DNA of 64,000 bases. It comes from Ditibartonella apihabitans. Its GTDB lineage: Bacteria; Pseudomonadota; Alphaproteobacteria; Rhizobiales; Rhizobiaceae. This document shows, piece after piece, positions 1 to 10,123 of this stretch; positions within the stretch are counted from its first letter, which is position 1, and every line of letters begins with the position of its first letter. The position numbers and the translations under genes are program-made. The DNA is taken from assembly GCF_002007485.1 (NCBI RefSeq), contig NZ_CP015820.1, forward strand, positions 868,001-932,000, in the 5' to 3' direction. The notes beneath the pieces were generated by a model, which worked only from the letters and a program-made list of their open reading frames with translations, was not told the origin of the DNA and did no database searches.

Positions 1-156
1 AATTAATAGTGTAATAACAAAAGTGAGATATGTCTTTTAGACAAACAAAATCGGTAAGAGATAATAAGCTATATTTTCTTTATGTTTAATAGTCTCGATT
101 ATTTCAAAAATGACCGGACTATATCTTGAAAATAGACTTTCAGTTTACACAAACAG

Positions 157-2481
157 TTAATGCTTCTGCGTGACTGGCAAGGTGATGGTAACGGTTGTTC
201 CTTTGCCTTCTTTCGATGTAATATTGAGGTCGCCACCATGGAGCTCTACGAGGGAGCGGGAAATGGCAAGTCCGAGACCGGAACCGGCATGGGTCTTGGT
301 GAACTGGTTTTCGACCTGCTCGAAAGGCTGACAAAGTTTTGCAATAGCAGCTTCAGGAATGCCTACACCGGTATCGGAGAAAACAAAAACTAGCTTGTCG
401 TCTTTCTGATAGCCTTTAACGTCGATATGTCCACCGGACGGCGTGAATTTGACTGCATTGGAAAGAATATTCAGGAACACCTGATGAATGGCGCGGCGAT
501 CAATATCGCCATGAAGTTTGGGGGTAATATCGGCTGTTACAGTGATATTTTTTTCTTGTGCCTGCGGCGTCAAAGTACGCAATGTCTCGCTGATAATCGG
601 CTCGAGATCTGCATTCTCGCTTGAAAGGGTAAAACGTCCGGCTTCAATCTTCGACATATCAAGAATATCATTGATCAGTGTCAGCAAATGCGTGCCCGAA
701 TTGTGGATGTCATTCATATATTCGGCGTAACGTTCCGAACCCAATGGGCCAAAAGTGCCCTGTATCATCATTTCCGAAAAACCGATAATGGCATTGAGCG
801 GCGTTCTCAATTCATGCGACATATTTGCCAAAAATTCGGATTTGGCCTTATTGGCGCTTTCGGCACGTTCTTTTTCCGATTGCAGACTTTCGTTCAGTTT
901 TTCAACTTCGGTGGCGCGTTGTTGGGCGCTTTGACGCGCAAGTTTCAATTCCTGAATAAAGGAATAAAGCCGCCGCTCGCTATCTTCCAAACTTTTTTGT
1001 TGTTGTTTGAGTTCGGAAATATCGGTACCAACCGAAACCAGACCACCGTCCTGCGTACGACGTTCGTTAATTTTGAGCCAGCTTCCGTCAGACATTTGGC
1101 GGATACTGGTAAAATTGCCGGTGTCATCATGTTCAACCGACATTTCATTGATGGCAGGTTTTGCCATTGCTTCGACTGTTGCCCTTTGAACACCGGGCTG
1201 TAGCATATGATCGGGCAGCGAAGCATATTCGCGGAATTTGCTGTTCGACATAACGAGACGCCCGTCCGAATCCCACAAAACAAAGGATTCGGAGATGTTT
1301 TCTATTGCATCGCGAATGCGCAGATCAGCTTGTGCTGTCTGTTCGGCAAATTGATGTTGCTCGCTTATGTCAAATGAAATGCCGACGAGGTGGGCTTCTT
1401 CCTCTTGGGCAACTTCGGCACGAATACGCATCCAGACATAGTGGCCATCGGCATGGCGCATAGGAAGATTGATATCAATGTGATCTTTCTCTCCACTCAT
1501 CAAATCGCGTGCCAATTCGTAAAGATCGGCATCCGCCGGATTGATGATGGACGTGATTTCAGAGATCGACAGAAGTGCGTCTTTCGGTTTGAAACCGAGC
1601 ATTTCATACATGGAACGCGACCAATAAACACGTCCGCTTGCCATATTCCAGTCCCATAGGCCGCAACGTCCGCGCATCATCGCCATGTCAATGCGGTTCT
1701 GGATTTTTTCGGAAATGAGATCGGTATCACGTACACGGGCGGCCTGTGCATAATAGGCATAGAGAATGGCTAATATGACCCCGACTGTTCCGGCGAAAAT
1801 GGTAATATTGACCGATATGGATTTACGCCATTCAAGGTAAATTTCGTCTGTTTCTTCACCAACGAAAACGCCGTATTTTCCTTGCGCTGCCTGATCGAAT
1901 GCAGCCAAAGAAGCTTTTCCGTCAATCTTGACTTGCATCACTCCGGCACTGCGGCCGAGAACGAATAAAGCCTGACTATCAGCGACAGAATCTGTGAGCG
2001 GGTGATTGATGTGTGTTTCCAGTCCGGAAGCTGCAACAACAACACCCTGATCATCCACAATGGCGATACGTGCGGCATTTGTAATCAACCCTTGTGTGCG
2101 GAAATCGACAAGGATGTTTTCGAGATCATTGTTCGACAAGTCGGGCGTGTCCTTGCCGTCATTTGCTTTGCCGTAAATTGCACGATCAATTGAACTTGCA
2201 AGATGTCCGGTAGAAAGCATCATCGCAGATCGTGTATTTGTATCAATACCTTGCCGCCACTCATAGAGAAGAACGAGACGTGTTGCAGCGAGGATGACAA
2301 GAAAAACAAGGATAATCAGAGGAATGGCACGACGCAGCCATGGCTCAATGGCGAGCAGCCTTTTATAGGCTGGACCTGAGAGCAAATCGACATGCGCTGA
2401 CCCGGCCTTGCGCTTTTTCAGCGAAGGTTTTGAATCAACAAACGTCCCTGTGGGCGCGTTAAACGCGTCCAAATGCGCCAT
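157..2481 (-). CDS. PAS-domain sensor histidine kinase, PleC/PdhS-like
   Basis: A 774-residue membrane histidine kinase. Two membrane segments (about residues 50-72 and 222-246) bracket an extracytoplasmic sensing region. Two PAS-like domains follow (about 268-380 and 390-500), then a coiled linker. The dimerisation/phosphoacceptor domain carries the H-box ANMSHELRTPLNAIIGFSE (H near 558), and the ATPase domain shows an N-box (ILSNAVKFTPSGG), DTGVGIP and GSGLGLAIS. No receiver domain is fused. The H-box region with FGPLGSERYAEY just after it is typical of the PleC/DivJ/PdhS kinases that set polarity and cell cycle through DivK/PleD in Rhizobiales; that family is established knowledge, the exact orthology is inference. 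It is monocistronic, with about 290 bp before the next gene. The ATG at 2481 is preceded by a purine-rich GAGGGGG element and gives a basic cytoplasmic N-terminus. Confidence 0.85.
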   Translation of the reverse strand: MAHLDAFNAPTGTFVDSKPSLKKRKAGSAHVDLLSGPAYKRLLAIEPWLRRAIPLIILVFLVILAATRLVLLYEWRQGIDTNTRSAMMLSTGHLASSIDRAIYGKANDGKDTPDLSNNDLENILVDFRTQGLITNAARIAIVDDQGVVVAASGLETHINHPLTDSVADSQALFVLGRSAGVMQVKIDGKASLAAFDQAAQGKYGVFVGEETDEIYLEWRKSISVNITIFAGTVGVILAILYAYYAQAARVRDTDLISEKIQNRIDMAMMRGRCGLWDWNMASGRVYWSRSMYEMLGFKPKDALLSISEITSIINPADADLYELARDLMSGEKDHIDINLPMRHADGHYVWMRIRAEVAQEEEAHLVGISFDISEQHQFAEQTAQADLRIRDAIENISESFVLWDSDGRLVMSNSKFREYASLPDHMLQPGVQRATVEAMAKPAINEMSVEHDDTGNFTSIRQMSDGSWLKINERRTQDGGLVSVGTDISELKQQQKSLEDSERRLYSFIQELKLARQSAQQRATEVEKLNESLQSEKERAESANKAKSEFLANMSHELRTPLNAIIGFSEMMIQGTFGPLGSERYAEYMNDIHNSGTHLLTLINDILDMSKIEAGRFTLSSENADLEPIISETLRTLTPQAQEKNITVTADITPKLHGDIDRRAIHQVFLNILSNAVKFTPSGGHIDVKGYQKDDKLVFVFSDTGVGIPEAAIAKLCQPFEQVENQFTKTHAGSGLGLAISRSLVELHGGDLNITSKEGKGTTVTITLPVTQKH

Positions 2482-2724
2482 TTCTGGCCCCCTCTAACAT
2501 TAACGGATAAACTGGCGAACTGATTCGGTACGCAAAACACCCGAACAAGCCCAATGAATCAAAACTGATTCGTCCTGTCCAGTATTTTCTTTGCGTGGGA
2601 CCTTTTTTCATTAATCAAGCTTAGAATAAAAGCTTTAATAATTTTTTAACGCTGTCATAGCGTACTCAAAGAAAAAGACCGTTTTAACGGGTAGTAACAA
2701 GGAATATTCCAGAAAATTTTCGAG

Positions 2725-2755
2725 AAAAAAGCGGGGAGAAATATCTTCTCCCCGC
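2725..2755 (-). terminator. Intrinsic terminator of pepN
   Basis: A perfect GC-rich hairpin lies 15 bp beyond the pepN stop: GCGGGGAGA (2731-2739) pairs with TCTCCCCGC (2747-2755), extended by one A-T pair. On the minus strand it is followed directly by six T residues (the A run at 2725-2730). This is a textbook Rho-independent terminator in the direction of pepN. Confidence 0.85.
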
Positions 2756-2769
2756 CAGAATTTTAATTG

Positions 2770-5397
2770 TTAGCCGAGTGTACGGCTTACGATGTCGGAA
2801 ACGTCGACTGAAAGTTTTGGCTCTTTCAATATGCGTTCCAATTGTTCCTTGAGCTTGCTTTGGCGCTTCGGTTCCAGTTGTTTCCATGACCGCGTGAGCG
2901 TTGCAAGGCGAGCAGCAAGTTGTGGATTTTCTTTGTCCACAGTCAGGATAATATCGGCGAGTAACTTGTAGCCCTCACCGTCAACCCGATTGAAGCCGGT
3001 CTGGTTCGAAGCTGCAAATGCGGCAATAAGCGCACGCGTCCGGTTCGGATTATCAAGCGAAAAGAGCGGATGTTTCATAAGCTCTTTGACATGTGCCAGG
3101 GTTTTCTCGCCCGGAACTGTTGCCTGTACGGAGAACCACTTATCCATAACAAGCGGGTCTTTGCCATAACGCTTTTCAAAATCGGATAGTGCTTCTTTAG
3201 CTTCTTTTGTTTCATTGAAGAGATGAACAAGAATGGACAGTCCCCCCATCCGGTCTGTCATATTGTCAGCCTTCTTATAGGCCTCGAAAGCACGTGTCGG
3301 AGTATTCTCGGCAAGTGTGAGATAATTGAGGACAGTGTTTTTCAAAGCGCGTTTACCAGCCGGTTCGGCTTTTGGCGAATAATGACCTTCGGTCTTCATC
3401 TTGTCGAAAACGTGCAACATTTTCTGTTTCAGATGATCGGCCAAAGATTTCATGAACGATTGGCGAACATTGTAAATGCGGTCGGGATCGACATTTTTGC
3501 CTATCATACGTGCAAGCTCGATTTCCGAAGGCAATTGCAAGCATAGCGAACGGAAAGCAGGTTCCAATGTGTCATCGTCAAGAAGCGCTTCAATCAGTGT
3601 TTGAAGTTTTTCAGGCATAGCCGGTTTGTCATTTGAACGATCGGCAATCGCATCAACCAGAGCCTTACCCATTAACTGGTTGAGTGACTCCCAGCGGTTG
3701 ACCTCGTCGGCATCAAAGCGTGCACGGAAAGCAAGGTCATCATCGCTTTCTTCCATTTTTAAATTGATTGGTGCAGAAAATCCGCGCAGCAGTGACAAAA
3801 CCGGCTTTTCTTTCAGATCACGGATATGAACGGTCTGCTTTGCTTCAGACAAAACGATAACATTGTTTTCAATGTGGTTATCGGCCTGATAAGGCATATC
3901 CTTGCCGTTTTTGCCCAAAAGCCCGAAAGAAAGCGGTATGACCATCGGCTTTTTATTGGATTGACCGGGAGTGTCGGGAACAGTTTGTGTCAAATCAAGT
4001 GTCAAAACACCATCTTTATAATGGCTATCAACGGTCACTGTCGGTGTTCCTGCTTGCTCGTACCACAACATGAATTGTGATAAATCTCGTCCTGAAACAT
4101 CGGCAAAACAGGCGATGAAATCTTCAATTGTGCAAGCTTCACCATCATGGCGTTGGAAATAAAGATCCATGCCTTTGCGGAAAAGCTCGTCGCCAAGCAT
4201 GGTATGAACCATGCGTACAACCTCTGCGCCTTTTTCATAGACGGTTGTCGTATAAAAATTGTTGATTTCACGATATTGCCGTGGGCGGACAGGGTGGGCA
4301 AGCGGCCCCGCATCTTCAGGAAACTGTGCAATTTTCAATACACGAACATCGGAAATCCTGTGAACAGGGCGCGAGCGCTGGTCAGAGGAAAATTCTTGAT
4401 CGCGATAGACTGTCAAACCTTCTTTCAAACAAAGTTGGAACCAGTCACGGCAGGTAATGCGATCGCCTGTCCAATTGTGAAAATATTCGTGTGCGATAAC
4501 GCGTTCTATGCCCGCATAATCGAAATCGGTTGCGGTGTTCGGGTCGGCAAGGACATATTTATCATTGAAAATATTAAGACCTTTGTTTTCCATTGCCCCC
4601 ATATTGAAGTCGGAAACAGCGACAATGTTGAAAATATCAAGGTCATATTCGCGCCCGAATTTTTGTTCATCCCAACGCATTGCGCGTTTGAGTGAATCCA
4701 TCGCATAGGCTGCGCGTTCTCTTTTTCCTTTTTCGACATAAATTCCGAGTTTTACTTTCCGCCCCGACATAGTGGTGAAACTGTCGTCATAATGGTCAAG
4801 AGCGCCGCCAACGAGGGCAAAAAGATAGCATGGTTTGGGATGCGGATCTTCCCAGATTGCATAATGGCGCCCGCCTTCAACTTTGCCGGTTTCTATAAGA
4901 TTGCCATTGGAAAGAAGTATCGGCTCATTCTTTTCATCAGCTTCGATCCGTGTTCTGAAAACCGAAAGAATATCAGGACGATCATAAAAATAGGTGATCC
5001 GGCGGAAGCCCTGTGGTTCGTTCTGTGTGCAATAGACGCCGTTGGAGAGATAAAGCCCCATTAATTGGCGATTTTTCTTGGGATTGATTTGCGTGGTAAC
5101 CTGAAGAGTAAATTTGCCTGAAGGGGGATTGTGAATTTCAAGTTTATCAGGTGTTGCCGAATAGTCTTTAGGCTCGAGCTTCTGACCGTTGATTGCCACT
5201 GACAACAATTTCAATTCATCCCCGACAAGAACCAATGGTGTTCCCGCTTTGGTGTTTTTGCGTGGTGAAAGGGAAAGCTTCGATTTTACGATTGTTTCGG
5301 TAGGATGAAGCGAAAAATCGAGCTCGGTGTTGGAAATTGCGTAATCGGTGGGCTTGTAATCTTCAAGACGATATACTGGAGTGTCAGATTTGGTCAT
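2770..5397 (-). CDS. pepN: Aminopeptidase N (M1 zinc metallopeptidase)
   Basis: An 875-residue cytosolic M1 peptidase that removes N-terminal residues from peptides and completes protein turnover. The exopeptidase motif GAMEN and the zinc site HEYFHNW (near residue 300), with the third ligand Glu in LKEGLTVYRD, are all present. The order of N-terminal beta domain, thermolysin-like domain and C-terminal helical domain, and the length, match the gammaproteobacterial/alphaproteobacterial PepN type (about 870-890 residues). The reading frame is open 41 codons further upstream, but the ATG at 5397 begins MTKSDTPVYRLEDYKP, the usual family N-terminus, and has an AAAAAGG element about 9 nt upstream. 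It stands alone, divergent from the transporter at 5653, with its own terminator. Confidence 0.95.
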   Translation of the reverse strand: MTKSDTPVYRLEDYKPTDYAISNTELDFSLHPTETIVKSKLSLSPRKNTKAGTPLVLVGDELKLLSVAINGQKLEPKDYSATPDKLEIHNPPSGKFTLQVTTQINPKKNRQLMGLYLSNGVYCTQNEPQGFRRITYFYDRPDILSVFRTRIEADEKNEPILLSNGNLIETGKVEGGRHYAIWEDPHPKPCYLFALVGGALDHYDDSFTTMSGRKVKLGIYVEKGKRERAAYAMDSLKRAMRWDEQKFGREYDLDIFNIVAVSDFNMGAMENKGLNIFNDKYVLADPNTATDFDYAGIERVIAHEYFHNWTGDRITCRDWFQLCLKEGLTVYRDQEFSSDQRSRPVHRISDVRVLKIAQFPEDAGPLAHPVRPRQYREINNFYTTTVYEKGAEVVRMVHTMLGDELFRKGMDLYFQRHDGEACTIEDFIACFADVSGRDLSQFMLWYEQAGTPTVTVDSHYKDGVLTLDLTQTVPDTPGQSNKKPMVIPLSFGLLGKNGKDMPYQADNHIENNVIVLSEAKQTVHIRDLKEKPVLSLLRGFSAPINLKMEESDDDLAFRARFDADEVNRWESLNQLMGKALVDAIADRSNDKPAMPEKLQTLIEALLDDDTLEPAFRSLCLQLPSEIELARMIGKNVDPDRIYNVRQSFMKSLADHLKQKMLHVFDKMKTEGHYSPKAEPAGKRALKNTVLNYLTLAENTPTRAFEAYKKADNMTDRMGGLSILVHLFNETKEAKEALSDFEKRYGKDPLVMDKWFSVQATVPGEKTLAHVKELMKHPLFSLDNPNRTRALIAAFAASNQTGFNRVDGEGYKLLADIILTVDKENPQLAARLATLTRSWKQLEPKRQSKLKEQLERILKEPKLSVDVSDIVSRTLG

Positions 5398-5652
5398 AAA
5401 TCGTGCCTTTTTATAGAAGTTTATCATGAAGGTAAGCATATTTTGTCGAAACGACAACCGGCTCGAAAAGAAATCTCTGTTCATGCACACCAATGTGAAT
5501 GGGAAATAGCATTTGCCCAACCTTCAATACGTTTATTTTGGTAACCAGCTTGTATATGAATGAAGAAAATGTCTCGTGCAAAGCAAACGGCAATTTTATT
5601 CGTTTAGTCTTATTGACTGCCGGATAAATGCTTTACCGACAGGAGAGAACTC

Positions 5653-6615
5653 GTGGAAAAACAGTCACCGGCTATTCCGGATGCCCCATCGGGAAATGTC
5701 ATGCTCGGAATCTGGATGAAGATTTTGTCGGTGGTCTGTTTTGTCGTTATGTACAGCTTTTTGAAATCGGCAAAAGGTGTTCCGGCAGGTGAACTGAGCT
5801 TCTTCCGGTCGTTTTTTGGCATTGTCCCGATCATCCTTTGGGTCATGTCATTAAAAGAGCTTAAAACGGTGCTTTACACCAAAAATCTGACCGGACATGT
5901 TTTTCGGGGAATGTTCGGTACTTTTTCAATGCTATTCAGCTTTTATGCTTTGACCCTTCTGCCGCTTCCTGAAACAGTTGCCATCGGTTATGGAGAACCG
6001 CTTATACTTGTGGTTCTATGTGCAATCTTTCTTCATGAAAAAGTTTATTTTTATCGTTGGAGTGCGGTTATTGTCGGCCTTATCGGTGTGTTGATCATTG
6101 TTTGGCCACGTCTCACTGTTCTCGGGTCAGCAAATGCCGATGTCGGAGCTTCAATTGGTGCTCTTTCTGCTCTTGGAGCGGCAATAATGGCAGCCATTGC
6201 TATGTTGCTTGTCAGGAAACTCGTGTTTACCGAAAAGACAACAACAATCACCCTCTATTTCATGATAACATCAAGCATTATATCGTTGATTACAGTTCCG
6301 TTCGGATGGGTCGTTCCGAATTTTTATCAAGCTTCCATGCTTATTCTGGCCGGGCTTTTCGGTGGTATTGCACAAATTTTTATGACGCAGGCTTACAGAC
6401 ATGCCGAACCTTCAACGGTTGCACCTTTTGAATATACGTCAATGTTGTTAAGCCTTTTGAGTGGTTATTTTATTTTTAACGAAATCCCGACGCTCGCAAT
6501 GTTGTTCGGTGCGTGCCTCGTCATCGGCTCGGGTATTTTCATTATCCTGAGAGAATCCCATGTCATCGGGAAAAACCATACACGCCACCGTGCACTGTCT
6601 CATAAACACCGTTGA
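5653..6615 (+). CDS. EamA/DMT-family transporter
   Basis: A 320-residue inner-membrane protein with ten predicted hydrophobic segments arranged as two EamA repeats (roughly residues 12-150 and 160-298), the hallmark of the drug/metabolite transporter superfamily. Members export or exchange amino acids, sugars or small metabolites; nothing in the sequence fixes the substrate. The start is a GTG at 5653 with a strong AGGAGAG ribosome site 7 nt upstream. The gene is divergent from pepN, and its stop lies 17 bp from the convergent stop of the uracil-DNA glycosylase gene, so transcripts from the two must meet there. Confidence 0.85.
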   Translation: MEKQSPAIPDAPSGNVMLGIWMKILSVVCFVVMYSFLKSAKGVPAGELSFFRSFFGIVPIILWVMSLKELKTVLYTKNLTGHVFRGMFGTFSMLFSFYALTLLPLPETVAIGYGEPLILVVLCAIFLHEKVYFYRWSAVIVGLIGVLIIVWPRLTVLGSANADVGASIGALSALGAAIMAAIAMLLVRKLVFTEKTTTITLYFMITSSIISLITVPFGWVVPNFYQASMLILAGLFGGIAQIFMTQAYRHAEPSTVAPFEYTSMLLSLLSGYFIFNEIPTLAMLFGACLVIGSGIFIILRESHVIGKNHTRHRALSHKHR

Positions 6616-6632
6616 GCGCAAATTCGGAATGC

Positions 6633-7463
6633 TTAAACCGGCTGGTCAAGCGCATTGCGGATTTCCAGAAAATCTGCCCAGGCTAGTTTCTTCTGGCTTG
6701 GCGTGCGCAATAAATAGGCCGGATGGAATGTCGGCATCACCGGAATAGTTTTCCCGTTTTCCAAGTGATGCGAGAGCCATTGTCCTCTGGTGCGGATAAT
6801 ACCGTTTTTGACACCGGTCAGAACTTGCATGGCCGGTCCACCCAGAGCGACAAGAATTTCCGGCGCAGACAATTCTATCTGCCGTTCGATAAACGGGCGG
6901 CAAAGTTCGGTTTCCATCGGTGTCGGAGTACGGTTACCAGGTGGCCGCCAAGGTATAGTGTTGGCAATATAAACGTCTTCCCGTTTCAAGCCGATTGCCG
7001 CGAGGATGCGGTTGAGCAACATACCGGAACGGCCGACGAAAGGAATGCCTTGCAAATCTTCTTCCCGCCCAGGAGCTTCGCCAACGAGCATAAGCTTCGA
7101 ATGTGGTGTGCCATCGGCAAAACAGGTGTTTTTTGCTGTAAGTTTCAGTGTGCATCCGTTGAAAGATTTGAGCGCTTCGAAGAGTTCATCAAGATTTTTG
7201 GCGTTGCGGGCAAGTTCATGTGCTGTTGCAACTTGTCCTTCAACAGAAATGCGTTGAGGAGGAGCATGGCGGGGAGTGTGGCGAACATTTGCTCTTTCCT
7301 GAGGAACAGCTGTTTCACGCGCGGCGGCTACTTGTTTTATAATTTCCGCCGATTGTTTGAAACGGTCGATAGGTTTGTCATCAAGTGGCGTGTCAACGCC
7401 GGCTTCGGAATAGAAGCCAAGCAACTCTTCATATGAAATCGTGCCGTTTGAACGCTCTGACAT
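6633..7463 (-). CDS. Uracil-DNA glycosylase, family 4 (Fe-S type)
   Basis: A 276-residue DNA repair enzyme that removes uracil from DNA. The C-terminal two thirds is a complete family-4 UDG: LMLVGEAPGREEDLQGIPFV contains the GEAPG..E motif, FVGRSGMLLN follows, then NTIPWRPPGNRTPT, and MPTFHPAYLLR near the end. Cysteines in NGCTL, NTCFADG and LCRPF sit where the [4Fe-4S] ligands are usually found. The first 90 residues are a poorly conserved extension common in Rhizobiales homologues. The frame is open to 7505, but MSERSNGTISYEELL at 7463 is preceded by an AAAGG element. A second, different UDG (family 5) occurs at 43.5 kb, so repair capacity for uracil is duplicated here. Confidence 0.92.
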   Translation of the reverse strand: MSERSNGTISYEELLGFYSEAGVDTPLDDKPIDRFKQSAEIIKQVAAARETAVPQERANVRHTPRHAPPQRISVEGQVATAHELARNAKNLDELFEALKSFNGCTLKLTAKNTCFADGTPHSKLMLVGEAPGREEDLQGIPFVGRSGMLLNRILAAIGLKREDVYIANTIPWRPPGNRTPTPMETELCRPFIERQIELSAPEILVALGGPAMQVLTGVKNGIIRTRGQWLSHHLENGKTIPVMPTFHPAYLLRTPSQKKLAWADFLEIRNALDQPV

Positions 7464-7787
7464 TATAACCTTTAGTCTTTCAACGCCAATGAATAGACCA
7501 AGCAATAGAGCTCTTCAAGACCGGATATCAGTTGCTTGATTTGTAGACAATAAAGCAACGCCCCAAGTTTGAAATTTAGCCGCCTGATATTACGTCAAGA
7601 GAAGAAGCCCTATTCAAAATTTCTCCTGTTGCAAATGTACGGGAGAAAGCCCGGCCAAGTCAGAGCGGGAACTTGAATCGTTCTTAAGAATTTTGTTTTT
7701 CAAAAAAGCATGTGATTTTTTATATTTCAATGCTCTAGAAAATAACACTGGAATATGAAGCTGTGACAGATCGCGCCGCAAATCGAG

Positions 7788-8897
7788 TTACCAGAGAGGC
7801 TCTCCGTGTCTTGCCATTAAAAACTCCGCAGCCTGCAAAAGACGGCCATCGGGAGCAATGTGCCGGATAAACATTGATAGATCACGGCGCATTCGTTCGA
7901 TCGGGCAACGTTCGATAAAGGCTTCCATACCAAGCGATTTCTCGCAAAGGTTAAGAATTCTAACGCAGACATCCTCCATCTGGTCATGTGCGAGAAGGCA
8001 GGCCAAAACAGCATCGTCGACATTTTCCTTCGTCGGTTTTCGTGTTGCTTCTTCAACAAGACAAGCAGTTTTAAAAAGCATGGCAGAAGCCGCCAATGTT
8101 TCGGAACGTGCTTTTGCAAGGCGTGTTAGCTGGAACGGATCATCAAGCCGGTTTTTGCGAATAAGCATTTCGCGCCACGTATCAATAATCGCTTCTGCAC
8201 CGCCAAGATGAGCGACACTATGGCGCCAGACGCCACCTATATAATGTGGTTCCTGATGAAAATCCCCCGGTTTTCCAAAAAGATCACCTTCTTTAATTTC
8301 CATATCGGAAAAATCGAACGAACCGGTCAGCGTCGGACGCATGCCGGAAGCATCCCAATATTCGATATTTTGTCGTAAGGTGTCGGTGACGTCTACCACA
8401 GCGAGTTGATCGGCTTCTCTTTCATTTTTTCGAAGACGTATAATTGCAAATTCAACCATTCCCAAGCCGGTTACCAGACGTTTTACTCCATGGAGCCTGA
8501 TTTTTCCGTTCGGCAAAGTGGTAAATCTCAAAGGTTGATTGAGACTGGCACCCCAAACTCCCAGAAGAGCACCTTCCTTGACCTTGGAAAAAATGGTTTT
8601 TCTCAAACGGTTTTCGGCATAGAGCTCGATAAGACGCACGGCATGAAGATGCCCCTCGAAAAGGCGTGCGAGTGACAGATTGGCTTTGCCAAGCCTGCGT
8701 AAAAAATCGAATGCGGCTTTGGTTTCATCTTCATTTTTTGTCAAAGCCCAATTGCTGCCGCCAAGTTTTTTGGGAAGACAGGCACGAAGTGCGCCACTTT
8801 CATTCAACCGTTGTAAATCTGAAGTAAGCCCGTATTCTTCTACATGATCGGCACTCTCCGAAATGAGGTCGAATAGGGCTTTATTATCCGTGGACAT
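7788..8897 (-). CDS. Acyl-CoA dehydrogenase-like flavoprotein
   Basis: A 369-residue protein with the layout of the acyl-CoA dehydrogenase superfamily: an N-terminal helical part (RACLPKKLGGSNWALT resembles the family segment around the first FAD contacts), a middle beta region (GVWGASLNQPLRF, then HGVKRLVTGLG) and a C-terminal helical bundle. It is related to the DszC/hydroxylase-type branch rather than to fatty-acid oxidation enzymes, since no obvious catalytic Glu in the usual setting is seen; this is inference. Substrate unknown. The frame opens at 8915, but MSTDNKALFD at 8897 has a GGAAAAA element at proper spacing. Flanking gaps suggest a single-gene transcript. Confidence 0.7.
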   Translation of the reverse strand: MSTDNKALFDLISESADHVEEYGLTSDLQRLNESGALRACLPKKLGGSNWALTKNEDETKAAFDFLRRLGKANLSLARLFEGHLHAVRLIELYAENRLRKTIFSKVKEGALLGVWGASLNQPLRFTTLPNGKIRLHGVKRLVTGLGMVEFAIIRLRKNEREADQLAVVDVTDTLRQNIEYWDASGMRPTLTGSFDFSDMEIKEGDLFGKPGDFHQEPHYIGGVWRHSVAHLGGAEAIIDTWREMLIRKNRLDDPFQLTRLAKARSETLAASAMLFKTACLVEEATRKPTKENVDDAVLACLLAHDQMEDVCVRILNLCEKSLGMEAFIERCPIERMRRDLSMFIRHIAPDGRLLQAAEFLMARHGEPLW

Positions 8898-9070
8898 AGG
8901 TTTTTCCATAAACATTTCAGAAAATCTCGTTAGGAGAAAATGCTCGGAAGTTAAATGCGCAAGGATCGAAGAAATTCAAAAACAAAAAGGAAAAAGGGCC
9001 ATTCAGTCGGGATTTGGCTTTGTTTTCTTGAAACTTCATGGAAATGCCGGAATTTGGCAGATTGGCTGTA

Positions 9071-10102
9071 TCAAAACCGGTCAGAATTGAAGCTGAATTC
9101 AGTAAGTACCGGCAGGTGATCGGAACCGAAAAAAGAAAGACGTTTAACGCTTATAGGTTCGATGTCTTCGGAAAGCAGAATCTGGTCAATAGGAAGTCCC
9201 AAATAAGGCCGTAGACGAGCGGGGAAGCTATATGAAAGCCATGTTGCACCGATGCCGGAAATGTGCCGTGTACCGGTTAGTCTTTCCATTCTGGAAACGG
9301 TATTGCTCCACGTTACACTATTGAAATCACCTGCAACAATCGTTTGCGAAAATTTGTGCTTGAAGTCGGTTCTGAATGCACCGTTTTCCAGTTCGTCTAA
9401 TTGTAAATTCTGCCCGAATGGCCACGGCCAGGCAAGATGGATAGAGATGATATCAAGGGGAGGGCGATTTGGTTTGTCCGACAGGAATTCTATTTTTGCT
9501 ATATAACCATGGGTGGTTGTTGCATCATAACAGGTAACAACGGGAGAATTGGTAAAACCGTAGCGGGATAAAAAACTATCTGACAGGATAACGCCTGTCG
9601 CACCTGCGCGGTCATTGTCGGCAACGCAACCGATAATCGTCAAATTGTTGTTTTGAAAAAATTCGCGCCATTTTGCAGAAGCTTCTTGCACCGTGATAAT
9701 ATCAGGCTTTTCTTTTTCTATGAGAGTCAGGAATTTTTCCGGAGTTTGATTGTCAAAACGCAGATTGGCTTGAAGAAGTTTGACAGTCGAGCTTTTAAGC
9801 ATTCCGGAGTTTTGTGACACGCCACCATCATTCAAGCTTAAACTGATAAGGACAGCCGCAAATATTATCGGAAAAACCGCTTGTTGCCGAAGTTTTGTGA
9901 AAATAAGAGGAAAGGTAAGTAAAATAGTCAAAAATGCGAGTGGAATGCGGATATCGGCAAGTGAATCAAAAAGCGGATGAAAAGCTGTGAATAAACTCGC
10001 AAATAACGGCAAAGTCGACAAAACGACGACAATAAACCAAATAAGGGCAAGAGTCTGACAAACGGATTTTCCGGAATGTTTACCCATTTTGATTGCCGCC
10101 AT
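9071..10102 (-). CDS. Membrane-anchored endonuclease/exonuclease/phosphatase-family protein
   Basis: About 343 residues. The first 100 hold three hydrophobic segments, then an EEP (DNase I-like) fold starts at LLQANLRFDN, with VQEASAKW (metal-binding Glu), ISIHLAWPWPFG, VAGDFNSVTWS (the conserved GDFN) and a final GSDHLPVL (catalytic Asp-His pair). This set of motifs supports an active metal-dependent phosphodiesterase facing the periplasm. Homologous VanZ/EEP membrane proteins are common in Rhizobiales, but the natural substrate (nucleic acid, lipid or nucleotide) is unknown. Starts at ATG 10102 or 10087 are both possible. It follows a 46-residue membrane peptide gene (10124-10264) by 21 bp and is probably co-transcribed with it. 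Confidence 0.8.
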   Translation of the reverse strand: MAAIKMGKHSGKSVCQTLALIWFIVVVLSTLPLFASLFTAFHPLFDSLADIRIPLAFLTILLTFPLIFTKLRQQAVFPIIFAAVLISLSLNDGGVSQNSGMLKSSTVKLLQANLRFDNQTPEKFLTLIEKEKPDIITVQEASAKWREFFQNNNLTIIGCVADNDRAGATGVILSDSFLSRYGFTNSPVVTCYDATTTHGYIAKIEFLSDKPNRPPLDIISIHLAWPWPFGQNLQLDELENGAFRTDFKHKFSQTIVAGDFNSVTWSNTVSRMERLTGTRHISGIGATWLSYSFPARLRPYLGLPIDQILLSEDIEPISVKRLSFFGSDHLPVLTEFSFNSDRF

Positions 10103-10123
10103 AAATGCGGCACAAGCCAATCA

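Noticed and set aside
688-1203. Plus-strand 171-codon open frame
   Set aside because: Lies wholly antisense to the conserved catalytic part of the sensor kinase; no ribosome site or family.
6723-7436. Plus-strand 237-codon open frame
   Set aside because: Antisense to the family-4 uracil-DNA glycosylase.
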